Shown here piece after piece: positions 7,209-15,356 of a stretch of 64,000 nucleotides of DNA (position 1 is its first letter; every line of letters starts with the position of its first letter). The stretch lies in NCBI GenBank assembly GCA_930987725.1, contig CAKNKY010000003.1:1-64000 (forward strand), read 5' to 3'. The notes beneath the pieces are model-generated. The model saw only the letters and a program-made list of their open reading frames with translations, was not told the origin of the DNA and did not search any database. The translations under genes were made by a program, and so were the position numbers. This stretch comes from an uncultured Anaeromassilibacillus sp. GTDB lineage: Bacteria; Bacillota; Clostridia; Oscillospirales; Acutalibacteraceae.

Positions 7209-8585
7209 TCAGGCGATCCTTGTGGAAAGCCGCTGCTCCGCCAGGTGCTTGCGCAGCGCGCGGAACACGATGACGGCGAACAGAATGGAGCTGATGCTCC
7301 AGGTGATGGGATAAGCCCAGTACACGACGTGGATGTTGTGGATAAAGCGGAGTGTAACAGTGATGTAGAAGATGCGGAACACACACCAAACCGCCAGCAT
7401 GATCGTCATGGGGATCACGGGCCGGCCCAGGCCGCGCAAAATGCCGGCACAGCAATGGGAAAACGCGAGCAGGCAGTAAAACAGCGCCACCGTGCGCGCG
7501 TTGTTCACACCGAACGACACCACGTCCGGCTCATTGTTGAAAGCGGCAATCACGACCGGGGCAAAGATGAAAATCAGCACGCCAATGCACTCGGCCAAAA
7601 TGGGGCTGCACAGCAGGCCGAACCGTACGCCTGCTTTTACGCGTTCCGTTTTGCCCGCGCCGAGGTTCTGGCTCACGAAGGTGGAGAGCGCCAGGGCAAA
7701 GCACGTGACGGGCAGGAAGGCAAAGCCCTCGGTGCGGCTGTAAGCGGCGCAGCCCGCCATGGCCACGGAACCGAATGAGTTGATGTTCGACTGCACAATC
7801 ACGTTTGCGAGGGAAATCACGGAATTCTGCACGCCGGACGGCACGCCCAGGCCGATCACGCGGCGCAGCATCTCCCGGTCAAAGCGGACGCGGCGCCAGC
7901 GCACACGGTAACCGGCATTTACGCACATGAGCTTGCGGAAAGCCAGCACGGCGCTGAGGATCTGGCTGATCACCGTGGCCGCGGCGGCGCCGCCCACTCC
8001 CCAGGGAAAAACAGCGACAAAGAGGAGATCAAGCATGACATTCAGGACGGAAGCCGCGATAAGGAACTTCATGGGGCTGCGGCTGTCCCCCACGGACTGC
8101 AGGATACCCGCCCCCACATTGTAGAGCACGGAGGCAAGAGATCCCGCAAAATAAATGCGGAAATAGAGGACGGAGTTCGGCATCACGTCCTCGGGCGTGC
8201 CCATGAGGCGCAGAATCTGCGGTGAAAAGAGAATGCCGATCGCGGTGAGCGCCGTGCCGGCACACAGGCCGAGCGCCACCGTGGTGTGAACAGCACGCTC
8301 CATGCTTTCCTCATCCCCCGCGCCGAAAAAGCGCGCGACAAGGACGCCCGCACCGAGCGATACGCCGTTGACAAACCCGACCAGAAGCATGATGAGGCTG
8401 GACGAGGATCCCACGGCGGCGAGCGCCTCCGCGCCGACAAAGTTGCCCACGATGAGCGAGTCCACCGCGTTGTAGAGCTGCTGAAAGAGGTTGCTGAAAA
8501 AGATGGGAATGGCGAACAGAAGCATTTTCCGCGGGACGCTTCCCACCGTGAGAAGATTCTGATTGTTTTTCAAATTCCGGCTCAC
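7209..8585 (-). CDS. MATE family efflux transporter
   Basis: A 458-residue inner-membrane protein with about twelve hydrophobic segments arranged as two similar halves. It opens with the family-typical LLFAIPIFFSNLFQQLYNAVDSLIVGNFVG. Such pumps export drugs or metabolites in exchange for Na+ or H+; the substrate cannot be read from sequence. The start is GTG at 8585 behind AGGAAAGGG. The gene follows the HAD-HD fusion gene by 33 bases on the same strand, so the two are probably co-transcribed. The remnant of a second MATE gene is present at 52.2-52.5 kb. Confidence 0.92.
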   Translation of the reverse strand: MSRNLKNNQNLLTVGSVPRKMLLFAIPIFFSNLFQQLYNAVDSLIVGNFVGAEALAAVGSSSSLIMLLVGFVNGVSLGAGVLVARFFGAGDEESMERAVHTTVALGLCAGTALTAIGILFSPQILRLMGTPEDVMPNSVLYFRIYFAGSLASVLYNVGAGILQSVGDSRSPMKFLIAASVLNVMLDLLFVAVFPWGVGGAAAATVISQILSAVLAFRKLMCVNAGYRVRWRRVRFDREMLRRVIGLGVPSGVQNSVISLANVIVQSNINSFGSVAMAGCAAYSRTEGFAFLPVTCFALALSTFVSQNLGAGKTERVKAGVRFGLLCSPILAECIGVLIFIFAPVVIAAFNNEPDVVSFGVNNARTVALFYCLLAFSHCCAGILRGLGRPVIPMTIMLAVWCVFRIFYITVTLRFIHNIHVVYWAYPITWSISSILFAVIVFRALRKHLAEQRLSTRIA

Positions 8586-8618
8586 CGGCCCTTTCCTTTC
8601 ATTTTTTGAGCGGATGCG

Positions 8619-9956
8619 TCAATCGGACGGCTGGCCGTAGAGATCCTGCAGCAGCGCAAGGCCCGTCTGCGTGCGGAACACGCGGTGACGCGCCGTCTCC
8701 ACCGCCTCCGGCCCGAGGCCGTTTTCCCCGATATTCACAAGCGCGTCCGCTTCCACAAGCGCCTGGAAATCTGGGCCGTCCACTGCGGAGAGCGTGTGGT
8801 GATGGCCCACCAGAAACGCAATCCGCTCGATGGCGTCCGCCCCATAACCCAGGCGCGAGAGCAGGCGCCGCGCGGGAGCCGGGCCCTCCTTCTCCTGATA
8901 GGGGCCGGCGGACGAGCCGTACCGCTCGAGCGCCGGGCGGATGCCGATGTCATGCACGAGCGCTGCCGCACACGTCACGCGCTCCAGGCGCGGCGAAAAA
9001 CCCTCCCCCCGCGCAATGAGGGCGGCATAGCCCGTCACTTTGATCAGGTGATGGATGCGCTCCGCACAGCCGCGCTCATAGTCCGCCATAGAGAGCGCGA
9101 GCGATGCCTCGTCCGCCGGCAGGAGATCCGGCGCGAGCACAAACTGCTCCACGGCGGCCCCCACGCCTCCCTCCTCGTTCGAGAGAGGCGTTTCATAGGC
9201 AGCGCGCCGCTTCACCTCCTTGAGGCCGCTGCACATGGCCACGGAGACACCGGCCTGTTCCATAAGCTCATAATCGTTGTCGCCGTCGCCGATCGCCATC
9301 GTTTCCACAAGAGGGATATTCAGCGTTTCACAGAGATGCGCAAGGCCTTCCCCCTTGTTCACACCCTTCGCGTTGAGCTCCATGTAGCCGGGCACAGAAG
9401 AAGACACAGCCAGGAGATCCTGCGCGCACAGCTCGCGCAGGATCTCCTCCTTCTCCCCCGGCCCCATGCCGGAGATCGTGAACTTTTCCACGGCACGCCC
9501 CTGCAAAGCGTCCGCCAGCGAGGAAACAAGATGCACCTGCGGCCGGAACATGGCCCAGAACCCGCCTGCCTGCGCCATGCGATCCAGCTCGGACCGATCC
9601 TTTTCCGCCATCCAGGAAAGGCCGTCCGCATACACCTCCACTGAAACGCCGGAGTGACAGCCAAGCACAGAGAGCAGCTTTTCCACAAGGGGGGCGTCAA
9701 TCGGGCAGGACCAGATGGTTTCCCCTGTTTTCAGATCCAGGATGGAGGCCCCGTTCGACGCAATGGCATAGCGGGCGGCCGGAAGCTGGCCGGCCACCGG
9801 ACCGAGCGCCGCCCTGGTGCGCCCGCTGGCCAGCGCCACAAAAACGCCTTTCTTTTCCGCTGCTGCCAGAGCGGCGGAAGAGCGCGGCGAGACGGTGAGA
9901 TGATCGTTTTCCAGCAGTGTGCCGTCGAGATCGACGGCGATCAAGCGAATGTCCAT
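8619..9956 (-). CDS. HAD-IIB (Cof-type) phosphatase fused to an HD-domain phosphohydrolase
   Basis: A 445-residue two-domain cytoplasmic protein. Residues 1-275 are a Cof-type HAD phosphatase: DLDGT with nucleophile Asp9, ALASGR near 43-48, the motif III lysine in NAKGVNKGEG and AIGDGDNDYE. Such enzymes dephosphorylate sugar phosphates or cofactors. Residues 290-445 are an HD domain with His335-Asp336 (LVHDIGI) and a GHHHT motif that would bind metal. The HD half resembles the free-standing HD protein at 52621-53151 (both have IR...ERY, HHH and ADLLVN/ADALVN). AGGAGG precedes the ATG. The two domains suggest sequential or proofreading hydrolysis; the substrate is unknown. Confidence 0.85.
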   Translation of the reverse strand: MDIRLIAVDLDGTLLENDHLTVSPRSSAALAAAEKKGVFVALASGRTRAALGPVAGQLPAARYAIASNGASILDLKTGETIWSCPIDAPLVEKLLSVLGCHSGVSVEVYADGLSWMAEKDRSELDRMAQAGGFWAMFRPQVHLVSSLADALQGRAVEKFTISGMGPGEKEEILRELCAQDLLAVSSSVPGYMELNAKGVNKGEGLAHLCETLNIPLVETMAIGDGDNDYELMEQAGVSVAMCSGLKEVKRRAAYETPLSNEEGGVGAAVEQFVLAPDLLPADEASLALSMADYERGCAERIHHLIKVTGYAALIARGEGFSPRLERVTCAAALVHDIGIRPALERYGSSAGPYQEKEGPAPARRLLSRLGYGADAIERIAFLVGHHHTLSAVDGPDFQALVEADALVNIGENGLGPEAVETARHRVFRTQTGLALLQDLYGQPSD

Positions 9957-9990
9957 AAAGCCCTCCTTCAGGCACTTTCGCCTTTTCAGC

Positions 9991-10019
9991 AAAAAAGCGG
10001 CCTGCCAGCCGGCGGCCGC
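9991..10019 (-). terminator. Terminator after the CrtO-like gene
   Basis: On the minus strand GCGGCC, an 11-base loop and GGCCGC are followed by TTTTTT. It separates the CrtO-like gene from the HAD-HD gene. Confidence 0.75.
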
Positions 10020-10032
10020 CGTTTTCAGTTTT

Positions 10033-10575
10033 TCAGGTGAGATCGCCGCACAGAACCGAGCCGGCCCCGCCTGAGAGTGCATTTTTCCGGGTGCGCAGAA
10101 GACGCTTGCGCAGCGTTTGCAGACGGAAGCGGTTATACCGCTGGATTGCGGCAAACGGGAGATTGCCCAGCAGCGTGAGGAATGCCGCCAAAAGGCCGAA
10201 ACCAATGGGATTCACCACGAGGAGTAAAACGGCGCACAGCGCGCCGGAAAGATGCATCCATTCTCCGCGGCACGTCTCCATGATGAAGCGGTCGAGATAT
10301 TCGAGAGAAAGATCCTCCATATTTTCAAGATGCTCTTTGGAAAAGCCGCCTTTGCTCACAAACTGCGGGATGTGGTCCTTCCACACGTTGATGCGCAGCG
10401 TATCCTTATACCAGCGGCCGCCTCTTTCCCAATTGCGCGCGCGGAAACGCGGCCTGTTTTCATCAAAGTACGAAACCGGAAGCTTCACACAGGCAATAAA
10501 CACCGTGACATGCCACACGCCGACAATCAGCAGATCCCACACGAGAATTTGAATTCCCGAAAGTCCCCTCAGCAA
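10033..10575 (-). CDS. CrtO-like (glycosyl-4,4'-diaponeurosporenoate) acyltransferase family protein
   Basis: A 180-residue membrane protein with hydrophobic segments near residues 8-30 and 105-135. It carries the pattern of the staphyloxanthin acyltransferase CrtO family: RNWERGGRWYKD, WKDHIPQ, YLDRFIMETCRGEWMH, NPIGFG and GNLPFAAIQRYNR. That family transfers a fatty acyl chain to a glycosylated carotenoid, but no carotenoid gene is visible here, so the true acceptor is probably another membrane glycolipid or glycan (inference). The best start is TTG at 10575, nine bases after AGGAGG; an upstream ATG at 10650 lacks a ribosome site and would add a hydrophilic tail. It appears to be a single-gene unit. 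Confidence 0.7.
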   Translation of the reverse strand: MLRGLSGIQILVWDLLIVGVWHVTVFIACVKLPVSYFDENRPRFRARNWERGGRWYKDTLRINVWKDHIPQFVSKGGFSKEHLENMEDLSLEYLDRFIMETCRGEWMHLSGALCAVLLLVVNPIGFGLLAAFLTLLGNLPFAAIQRYNRFRLQTLRKRLLRTRKNALSGGAGSVLCGDLT

Positions 10576-10669
10576 AACAAGATTCCTCCTTTTCTCCGCA
10601 AAATCTGCATAAAAAACAAGTTTTATTTTATAGGACTGGATTATTTTCACCGGTTATGCTAAGATCAAA

Positions 10670-10712
10670 GCCGGAAATTTTTCTCTGTGCAGCAAGGCAG
10701 AGAGAAAAATTC
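10670..10712. repeat. Inverted repeat in the divergent region at 10.7 kb
   Basis: AATTTTTCTCT pairs perfectly with AGAGAAAAATT around a 14-base loop, between the divergent CrtO-like and epimerase genes. It could be an operator, or a terminator for stray transcripts in either direction. A possible extended -10 (TGCTATTAT, 10721-10729) for the epimerase gene lies just beyond it. Confidence 0.5.
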
Positions 10713-10757
10713 AACCTTAATGCTATTATAGTATAAATGGGAGGAGCGCGCAAGAGA

Positions 10758-11768
10758 ATGAAAGCTTTATTTTTGGGAGGAACGGGCACCATCAGTTCCG
10801 CCTGCGTACGGCTGGCGCTGGAACAGGGCTGGGAGATCACCCTGCTGAACCGCGGCAACCGCCCTGCGCCGGAGGGTGTGGAGCAGATCCGCGCGGACGC
10901 GAAGAACATGGACGAGGTCAAAGCCGCGCTGGGCGACAGGACGTTTGACGTCGTGGCAGAGTTCATCGGCTTCCAGCCGCTGGACGTGCAGCGCGACATC
11001 GAGCTGTTCCGCGGCAAATGCGGCCAGTATATCTACATCAGCTCGGCTTCCGCGTATCAGAAGCCGGTGGCCAATCTGCCCATCACCGAGAGCACGCCGC
11101 TGTGCAACCCCTACTGGCAGTACTCTCGCGACAAGATCGCGTGCGAGGAGATCCTCATGAAGGCTTACCGCTCCTTCGGCTTCCCTGTGACCATCGTGCG
11201 GCCGAGCCACACGTACTGCGAGCGGGCCATCCCGATGGGCGTGGACGGCAGCAGGGGAAGCTGGCAGATCATCCGCCGCATGCAGCAGGGCAAGCCTATC
11301 ATTGTGCAGGGCGACGGCACCTCGCTGTGGACGTTCACCTTCAACACCGATCTGGCCAAGGGCTTCTGCGGCCTCATGGGCAACCCCCATGCGCTCGGCC
11401 AGGCCGTGCACATCACGAGCGACGAGAGCGTGACGTGGAACCAGGCGTATGAGAGCATCGGCCGCGCCCTGGGCGTGAAGCCGAACCTCGTGCACATCGC
11501 CACCGATTACCTTGTGGCCTGCGATCCTTCCCTGCTCGGGTCCCTCATGGGAGACAAGTCCCACTCCGTCGTGTTTGACAATTCGAAGATCAAGCAGCTG
11601 GTGCCGGGCTTCTGCGCCACCATCCGCTACGATCAGGGCGTTGACATCTGCCTGAAATACATCGCGCAGCACCCGGAGCTCCAGGTGGAGGATCCGGAGT
11701 TTGACGCCTGGTGCGACCGCGTGATCGCCGGTTATTTCTCCGGCCTGAAGAACATGGAGAAGCAGTGA
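10758..11768 (+). CDS. NAD-dependent epimerase/dehydratase (extended SDR family)
   Basis: A 336-residue cytoplasmic oxidoreductase. The N-terminal Rossmann fold has the nucleotide loop LFLGGTGTISS; the active site includes ISSASAY and YSRDK with the catalytic Tyr-x-x-x-Lys pair. It acts on a nucleotide sugar or similar substrate; the exact reaction cannot be deduced. An ATG at 10737 is also in frame but the GGGAGGAG ribosome site lies inside that extension, so 10758 is chosen. It precedes the serine hydrolase gene by 13 bases; the two probably form an operon. Similar epimerase genes often accompany plant-glycan loci, but this one is 10 kb away from the locus here. Confidence 0.85.
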   Translation: MKALFLGGTGTISSACVRLALEQGWEITLLNRGNRPAPEGVEQIRADAKNMDEVKAALGDRTFDVVAEFIGFQPLDVQRDIELFRGKCGQYIYISSASAYQKPVANLPITESTPLCNPYWQYSRDKIACEEILMKAYRSFGFPVTIVRPSHTYCERAIPMGVDGSRGSWQIIRRMQQGKPIIVQGDGTSLWTFTFNTDLAKGFCGLMGNPHALGQAVHITSDESVTWNQAYESIGRALGVKPNLVHIATDYLVACDPSLLGSLMGDKSHSVVFDNSKIKQLVPGFCATIRYDQGVDICLKYIAQHPELQVEDPEFDAWCDRVIAGYFSGLKNMEKQ

Positions 11769-11781
11769 CGGAGGACAGGCT

Positions 11782-12696
11782 ATGAATCTGGAAACGCTTT
11801 TTGATCGCTTTGCCCGCACCGTGGAGGAACGCGGGCTGCACGTGGAAGGCATTGCCGCGGCGGACGAAAAGAAACTTCTGCTGGAACGCCGCTTCACCCC
11901 GGATCGCCCGCGCAATATCTATTCGCACACGAAGAGTTACATGGTGACGGCGGCCGGGATGGCCATGGCGGACGGTCTCCTTTCGCTGGACGACCGGCTG
12001 GCCGACTGTTTCCCGGAAAAGCTGCCGCCCCGCCCGCAGGAAGCGATCTTTTCCATCACACTGCGCCATCTGCTCACCATGTCGAGCGGTTTCGGCCGCG
12101 CCCTGCTGATGGGGCCGGATCGCCGCGCCGGCACGGGCCTGCCCGATTACATGGCATACATGCTGGCCCAGCCCGTTGCGGAAACGCCCGGCACGCGGTT
12201 CTGCTATTCCACGGCGGACAGCATCCTGGCCGCGCGCATGATTGAAAAGGCCGTGGGCTGCCGGCTTTCGGCGTATCTCTATGACCGGCTGTTTTCCAAG
12301 TTGGGGCAGGGCTTCCCCATTTGGGAATGCGACGCCGAGGGCCACCCCTGCGGCGGCGGGCTCTACCTTTCCCTCACAGAAATGCTCAAGCTTGGCCAGC
12401 TTTACCTTTCGGGCGGCGTGTGGCAGGGCGAGCGGCTGCTGGAGGAGAGCTGGGTGCGCGAAGCGACGCGAAAGCAGATCGAAACGGACAATCCCGCCGA
12501 TTTCTGGAACTGCGGCTACGGCTACCAGTTCTGGATGTCCCCCTACCCCGGCGCCTACCGCGCCGACGGCGCGTTCGGCCAGGTGACAACCGTGCTGCCG
12601 GAAAAGGGCCTTGTCGTGGCGGTGCAGTGCCCGGAGGAGGGCGACTTCGAGCAGGTAAAGCGGGCGCTCCATGAGGAGATCCTGACGCAGCTCTGA
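11782..12696 (+). CDS. Serine hydrolase of the beta-lactamase / class C esterase fold
   Basis: A 304-residue protein of the Pfam Beta-lactamase clan. The SxxK catalytic motif is SHTK (near residues 49-52), and the second motif position reads YST rather than YxN. There is no signal peptide, so it works in the cytoplasm and is unlikely to confer beta-lactam resistance; an esterase or peptidase role is more plausible. Other family-typical blocks are LRHLLTMSSGFG and PGTRFCYST. It follows the epimerase gene closely and ends at a terminator shared with rnpB. Confidence 0.82.
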   Translation: MNLETLFDRFARTVEERGLHVEGIAAADEKKLLLERRFTPDRPRNIYSHTKSYMVTAAGMAMADGLLSLDDRLADCFPEKLPPRPQEAIFSITLRHLLTMSSGFGRALLMGPDRRAGTGLPDYMAYMLAQPVAETPGTRFCYSTADSILAARMIEKAVGCRLSAYLYDRLFSKLGQGFPIWECDAEGHPCGGGLYLSLTEMLKLGQLYLSGGVWQGERLLEESWVREATRKQIETDNPADFWNCGYGYQFWMSPYPGAYRADGAFGQVTTVLPEKGLVVAVQCPEEGDFEQVKRALHEEILTQL

Positions 12697-12737
12697 GTGC
12701 TTTCCGATTTGCCTTCGAAAAAAGAACAGACGATAGC

Positions 12738-12778
12738 AGAACCCCCGGAGACGCCGTGCGGCGCTTCCGGGGGTTCTG
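12738..12778. terminator. Bidirectional terminator between the serine hydrolase gene and rnpB
   Basis: AGAACCCCCGGA pairs with TCCGGGGGTTCT around an inner GC-rich stem. On the minus strand a run of T follows some 15 bases later (TTCTTTTTTC), matching the end of rnpB. Confidence 0.75.
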
Positions 12779-12783
12779 TTGTG

Positions 12784-13127
12784 ACCAGCCCTGTAAGCCG
12801 AGTTCTGTCTAGAACGACCATCTATCTTGACCGTGCGTTGCCGCTCCGGTTCATGCCACCTCCACGGGACGCGCCGGGCCGGCACATGGTGTCCCTCCGC
12901 GGTGTTGCTCCGAATAGGGTTTGCAGGGCCGCGCGGTCTCCCGCGCGCCGGTGAGCTCTTACCTCGCCTTTCCACCCTTACCGCCCGAAGGCGGCGGTAT
13001 CTCTCTGTTGCACTTTCCCTGGGGTCGCCCCCGGCGGCCGTTAGCCGTTATTCCTGCCCTGTGGAGCTCGGACTTTCCTCAGGCGGGCCCTTTCGGGCTC
13101 CGCCCGCGGCCGTTCAGGCTGCTCACG
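12784..13127 (-). ncRNA. rnpB: RNase P RNA, bacterial class A
   Basis: The catalytic RNA that trims the 5' leader of tRNA precursors. Read on the minus strand, the 5' part holds the conserved GAGGAAAGTCCG (13069-13080) followed by the P4 5' region and CAGGAATAACGG. The 3' end holds ACAGAACTCGGCTTACAG (12791-12808), the universal P4/P2 3' strand. The length of about 345 bases and the internal GC-rich stems fit class A. The 5' end is placed seven bases after a perfect promoter; the 3' end is estimated from the conserved tail and may be off by several bases. Confidence 0.95.
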
Positions 13128-13133
13128 TTGTTT

Positions 13134-13162
13134 ATTGTAACGGAAACAAAGCGCCTTGTCAA
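13134..13162 (-). promoter_or_regulatory. Strong sigma-A promoter of rnpB
   Basis: On the minus strand TTGACA (13157-13162), 17-bp spacer, TACAAT (13134-13139). The -35 box covers the stop codon region of pncB, so rnpB initiates on the tail of its upstream neighbour. Confidence 0.85.
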
Positions 13163-14628
13163 ATGGTATGCTCTTCGAGCAGTCTCGTTTTGACCTTCCA
13201 CAACTCGGGGGAGAGATCGACGTAATACTGGTGCGGGTTTTCAAAGCGCTTCACTTCGTCCCACAGCGTGTCCACCTGCGCGGCGCAGTAATCGCGCAGC
13301 TCATTGAGGCTGCGCTCCTTCGCCAGGCAGCGGCCGCCCTCGAAAATCTTTTCGCGCAGCCGCACGGCGCGGAAGTTCGTGAGCGTCTTGCGCTTCCAGA
13401 CGTGGTCCGGGTCAAAAATCTCGTAGGGACGCGTATCGTCGATGACCTCCTCATGCAGCGTCATCACGTCGGCGAGCGCCTTTCCCGTCTCACGGTCATA
13501 CAGCCGCCACACCTCCTTGAAGCAGGGGGTGGTGATCTTCGCCACATTCTCGCTCACCTTGATCTTCGGCGTCACGGAGCCGTCCGCATTCTCCACGCCG
13601 CAGAGCTTGTAGACGCCGCCGAACACCGGCTCCGGTGCGGCGGTGATCATCCGCTCGCCCACGCCGAAGCTGTCCACGCACGCACCCTGGGCCAGCATAT
13701 CGCGTATAATATACTCATCAAGGGAATTGGACGCCGTGATCTTGCAATCCGGGAAACCGGCCTCGTCGAGCATCTTCCTGGCCTTGCGGGAAAGATATGT
13801 GATGTCGCCGCTGTCGATGCGGATGCCGGCCGGGCGGAAGCCGCGCGGCACGACCACGTCGTTGAACACCTTGATGGCGTTGGGAATGCCGGACTTGAGC
13901 ACATTGTAGGTGTCGACCAGCAGCGTGCAGGCATTGGGATATTGCTCCGCATAGGCGCGGAACGCGTCGTACTCGCTGTCGAACAGCTGGATCCAGGAAT
14001 GCGCCATCGTGCCGAGGGCGGGAATTTGATAATCCCTGTCACAGATGGTGCAGGCGGTGCCGCAGCATCCGCCGATATAAGCCGCGCGCGCACCATAGAT
14101 GGCGCCGTCCGGGCCCTGGGCACGGCGGGAACCGAATTCCATGACGGCGCGTCCCTGCGCGGCGCGCACAATACGGTTCGCCTTCGTGGCGATCAGGCTC
14201 TGGTGGTTGATCGTGAGCAGCAGCATCGTTTCCACAAGCTGCGCCTGGATAACAGGCCCGCGCACCGTGACAATCGCCTCGCCCGGGAAAATGGGCGTGC
14301 CCTCCGGCACGGCCCAGACATCGCAGGTGAAACGGAAATGGGCCAGGTAATCGAGGAAATCCTCCCGGAATGAGCCGGTGGAGCGCAGATAGCGGATGTC
14401 CTCCTCCGTGAACGTGAGGGCCTTGAGATAATCGACCAGCTGCTGCACGCCCGCCATGATGCCAAAGCCGCCGTTGTTCGGCACATGGCGGAAGAACATG
14501 TCGAAATAGGCGATGGTATCCCGGTAACCGTTGGCAAAATACCCGTTGCCCATGGTCAGCTCATAAAAGTCCGTGAGCATCGAAAGGTTTTTGCCCATCA
14601 CAGTGAGATCTTTCGTTTGTTCGGTCAT
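13159..14628 (-). CDS. pncB: Nicotinate phosphoribosyltransferase
   Basis: Joins nicotinate to PRPP in the NAD salvage pathway, coupled to ATP hydrolysis. The 489-residue protein has the NAPRTase hallmarks: LTDFYELTMGNGYF at the N-terminus, EFGSRRAQGPDGA near residue 170, the phosphorylatable histidine in LGTMAHSWIQ near 213 and RIDSGDITYLSRKAR near 279. An ATG at 14649 is in frame, but the start at 14628 (MTEQTK) is preceded by GGAG and better fits the family. Its promoter lies at 14706-14734. No other NAD gene is in the window. Confidence 0.94.
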   Translation of the reverse strand: MTEQTKDLTVMGKNLSMLTDFYELTMGNGYFANGYRDTIAYFDMFFRHVPNNGGFGIMAGVQQLVDYLKALTFTEEDIRYLRSTGSFREDFLDYLAHFRFTCDVWAVPEGTPIFPGEAIVTVRGPVIQAQLVETMLLLTINHQSLIATKANRIVRAAQGRAVMEFGSRRAQGPDGAIYGARAAYIGGCCGTACTICDRDYQIPALGTMAHSWIQLFDSEYDAFRAYAEQYPNACTLLVDTYNVLKSGIPNAIKVFNDVVVPRGFRPAGIRIDSGDITYLSRKARKMLDEAGFPDCKITASNSLDEYIIRDMLAQGACVDSFGVGERMITAAPEPVFGGVYKLCGVENADGSVTPKIKVSENVAKITTPCFKEVWRLYDRETGKALADVMTLHEEVIDDTRPYEIFDPDHVWKRKTLTNFRAVRLREKIFEGGRCLAKERSLNELRDYCAAQVDTLWDEVKRFENPHQYYVDLSPELWKVKTRLLEEHTI

Positions 14629-14705
14629 AATCACGCATCTCCAAACCATAATGTGGAGCTCCGGCCGCCCCGCACAGCCGGGCCCAGGGGTTTATTATTT
14701 GCTTT

Positions 14706-14734
14706 ATTATATCAAATTCCCAGGCACAGCACAA
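14706..14734 (-). promoter_or_regulatory. Promoter of pncB
   Basis: On the minus strand TTGTGC (14729-14734), 17-bp spacer, TATAAT (14706-14711), giving a leader of about 70 bases. The region 14629-14967 holds this and the divergent XRE promoter; I see no other gene in it. Confidence 0.65.
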
Positions 14735-14815
14735 TTCTTTTTTCCGGTTCCGCCCCTTTCCGGGCTTCCGGCAGGAACGGCAAAACATTGCGGCAGGATT
14801 TCTCTGCCACATGCC

Positions 14816-14844
14816 TTGAGTTTTTCCAAAAAAAACAGTATAAT
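14816..14844 (+). promoter_or_regulatory. Promoter of the small XRE regulator
   Basis: TTGAGT (14816-14821), 17-bp spacer that is A/T-rich, TATAAT (14839-14844). Confidence 0.65.
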
Positions 14845-14967
14845 GAGGAAAAACCCTCAGCAATCTGACCGGAACAGCTGTTTTGGGAGCAACGAACCGC
14901 CAGGCTCCGCGAAGCGGGGCGTTTTCGCATACAAGGTACGAGAACAATTCTGGGGAGTGATGCAGTT

Positions 14968-15216
14968 TTGAGACTACGCAAACAGGCTTTGGGCAACCGG
15001 AACCTCATCGGCGCCCGCGTGGAACAGGCGCGCAAGGGGCTGGGCATGAAGCAGAAAGAGCTGCTCGCCCAGCTGCAGGTGAACGGCGTCGACATGAACG
15101 CTTCGGCTCTCTCCAAACTGGAGGGGCAGATGCGCAGCGTGAACGATTTTGAGATTGTGGCGCTGGCCAATATTTTGAACGTCTCGGTGGACTGGCTGTT
15201 GGGACGGGAAAACTGA
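14968..15216 (+). CDS. Small XRE-family helix-turn-helix regulator
   Basis: An 82-residue DNA-binding protein made almost entirely of one Cro/CI-type helix-turn-helix (ARVEQARKGLGMKQKELLAQ, NASALSKLEGQ, VDWLLGRE). The start is TTG at 14968, placed by GGGGAG nine bases upstream; the ATG just before it reads into a stop after three codons. It is a single-gene unit with its own promoter and a strong terminator. Targets are unknown; the unusually spaced insertion between the two recognition helices (VNGVDMNA) matches a Clostridia subgroup in which the protein is a housekeeping-type regulator rather than a phage repressor (from memory). Confidence 0.8.
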   Translation: MRLRKQALGNRNLIGARVEQARKGLGMKQKELLAQLQVNGVDMNASALSKLEGQMRSVNDFEIVALANILNVSVDWLLGREN

Positions 15217-15230
15217 ACAGGCAAAACGGG

Positions 15231-15272
15231 GAAGGCGGGCACGCGTCCATAGGGCGTGTGTCCGCCTTTTTT
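15231..15272 (+). terminator. Terminator after the XRE gene
   Basis: AAGGCGG and CACGCG pair with CGTGTG and CCGCCTT, followed by TTTT. Confidence 0.8.
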
Positions 15273-15356
15273 GGCCTGCGGCGCATGAAAACAGGGCATG
15301 GTGGTCATTCTAAACCTGATAAACGCGAGCCAAGCAACAGGAAAGGATGACGGAAC

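Noticed and set aside
11782-12696. Beta-lactamase conferring drug resistance
   Set aside because: No signal peptide and the second motif is YST. It fits a cytoplasmic serine hydrolase of the same fold.
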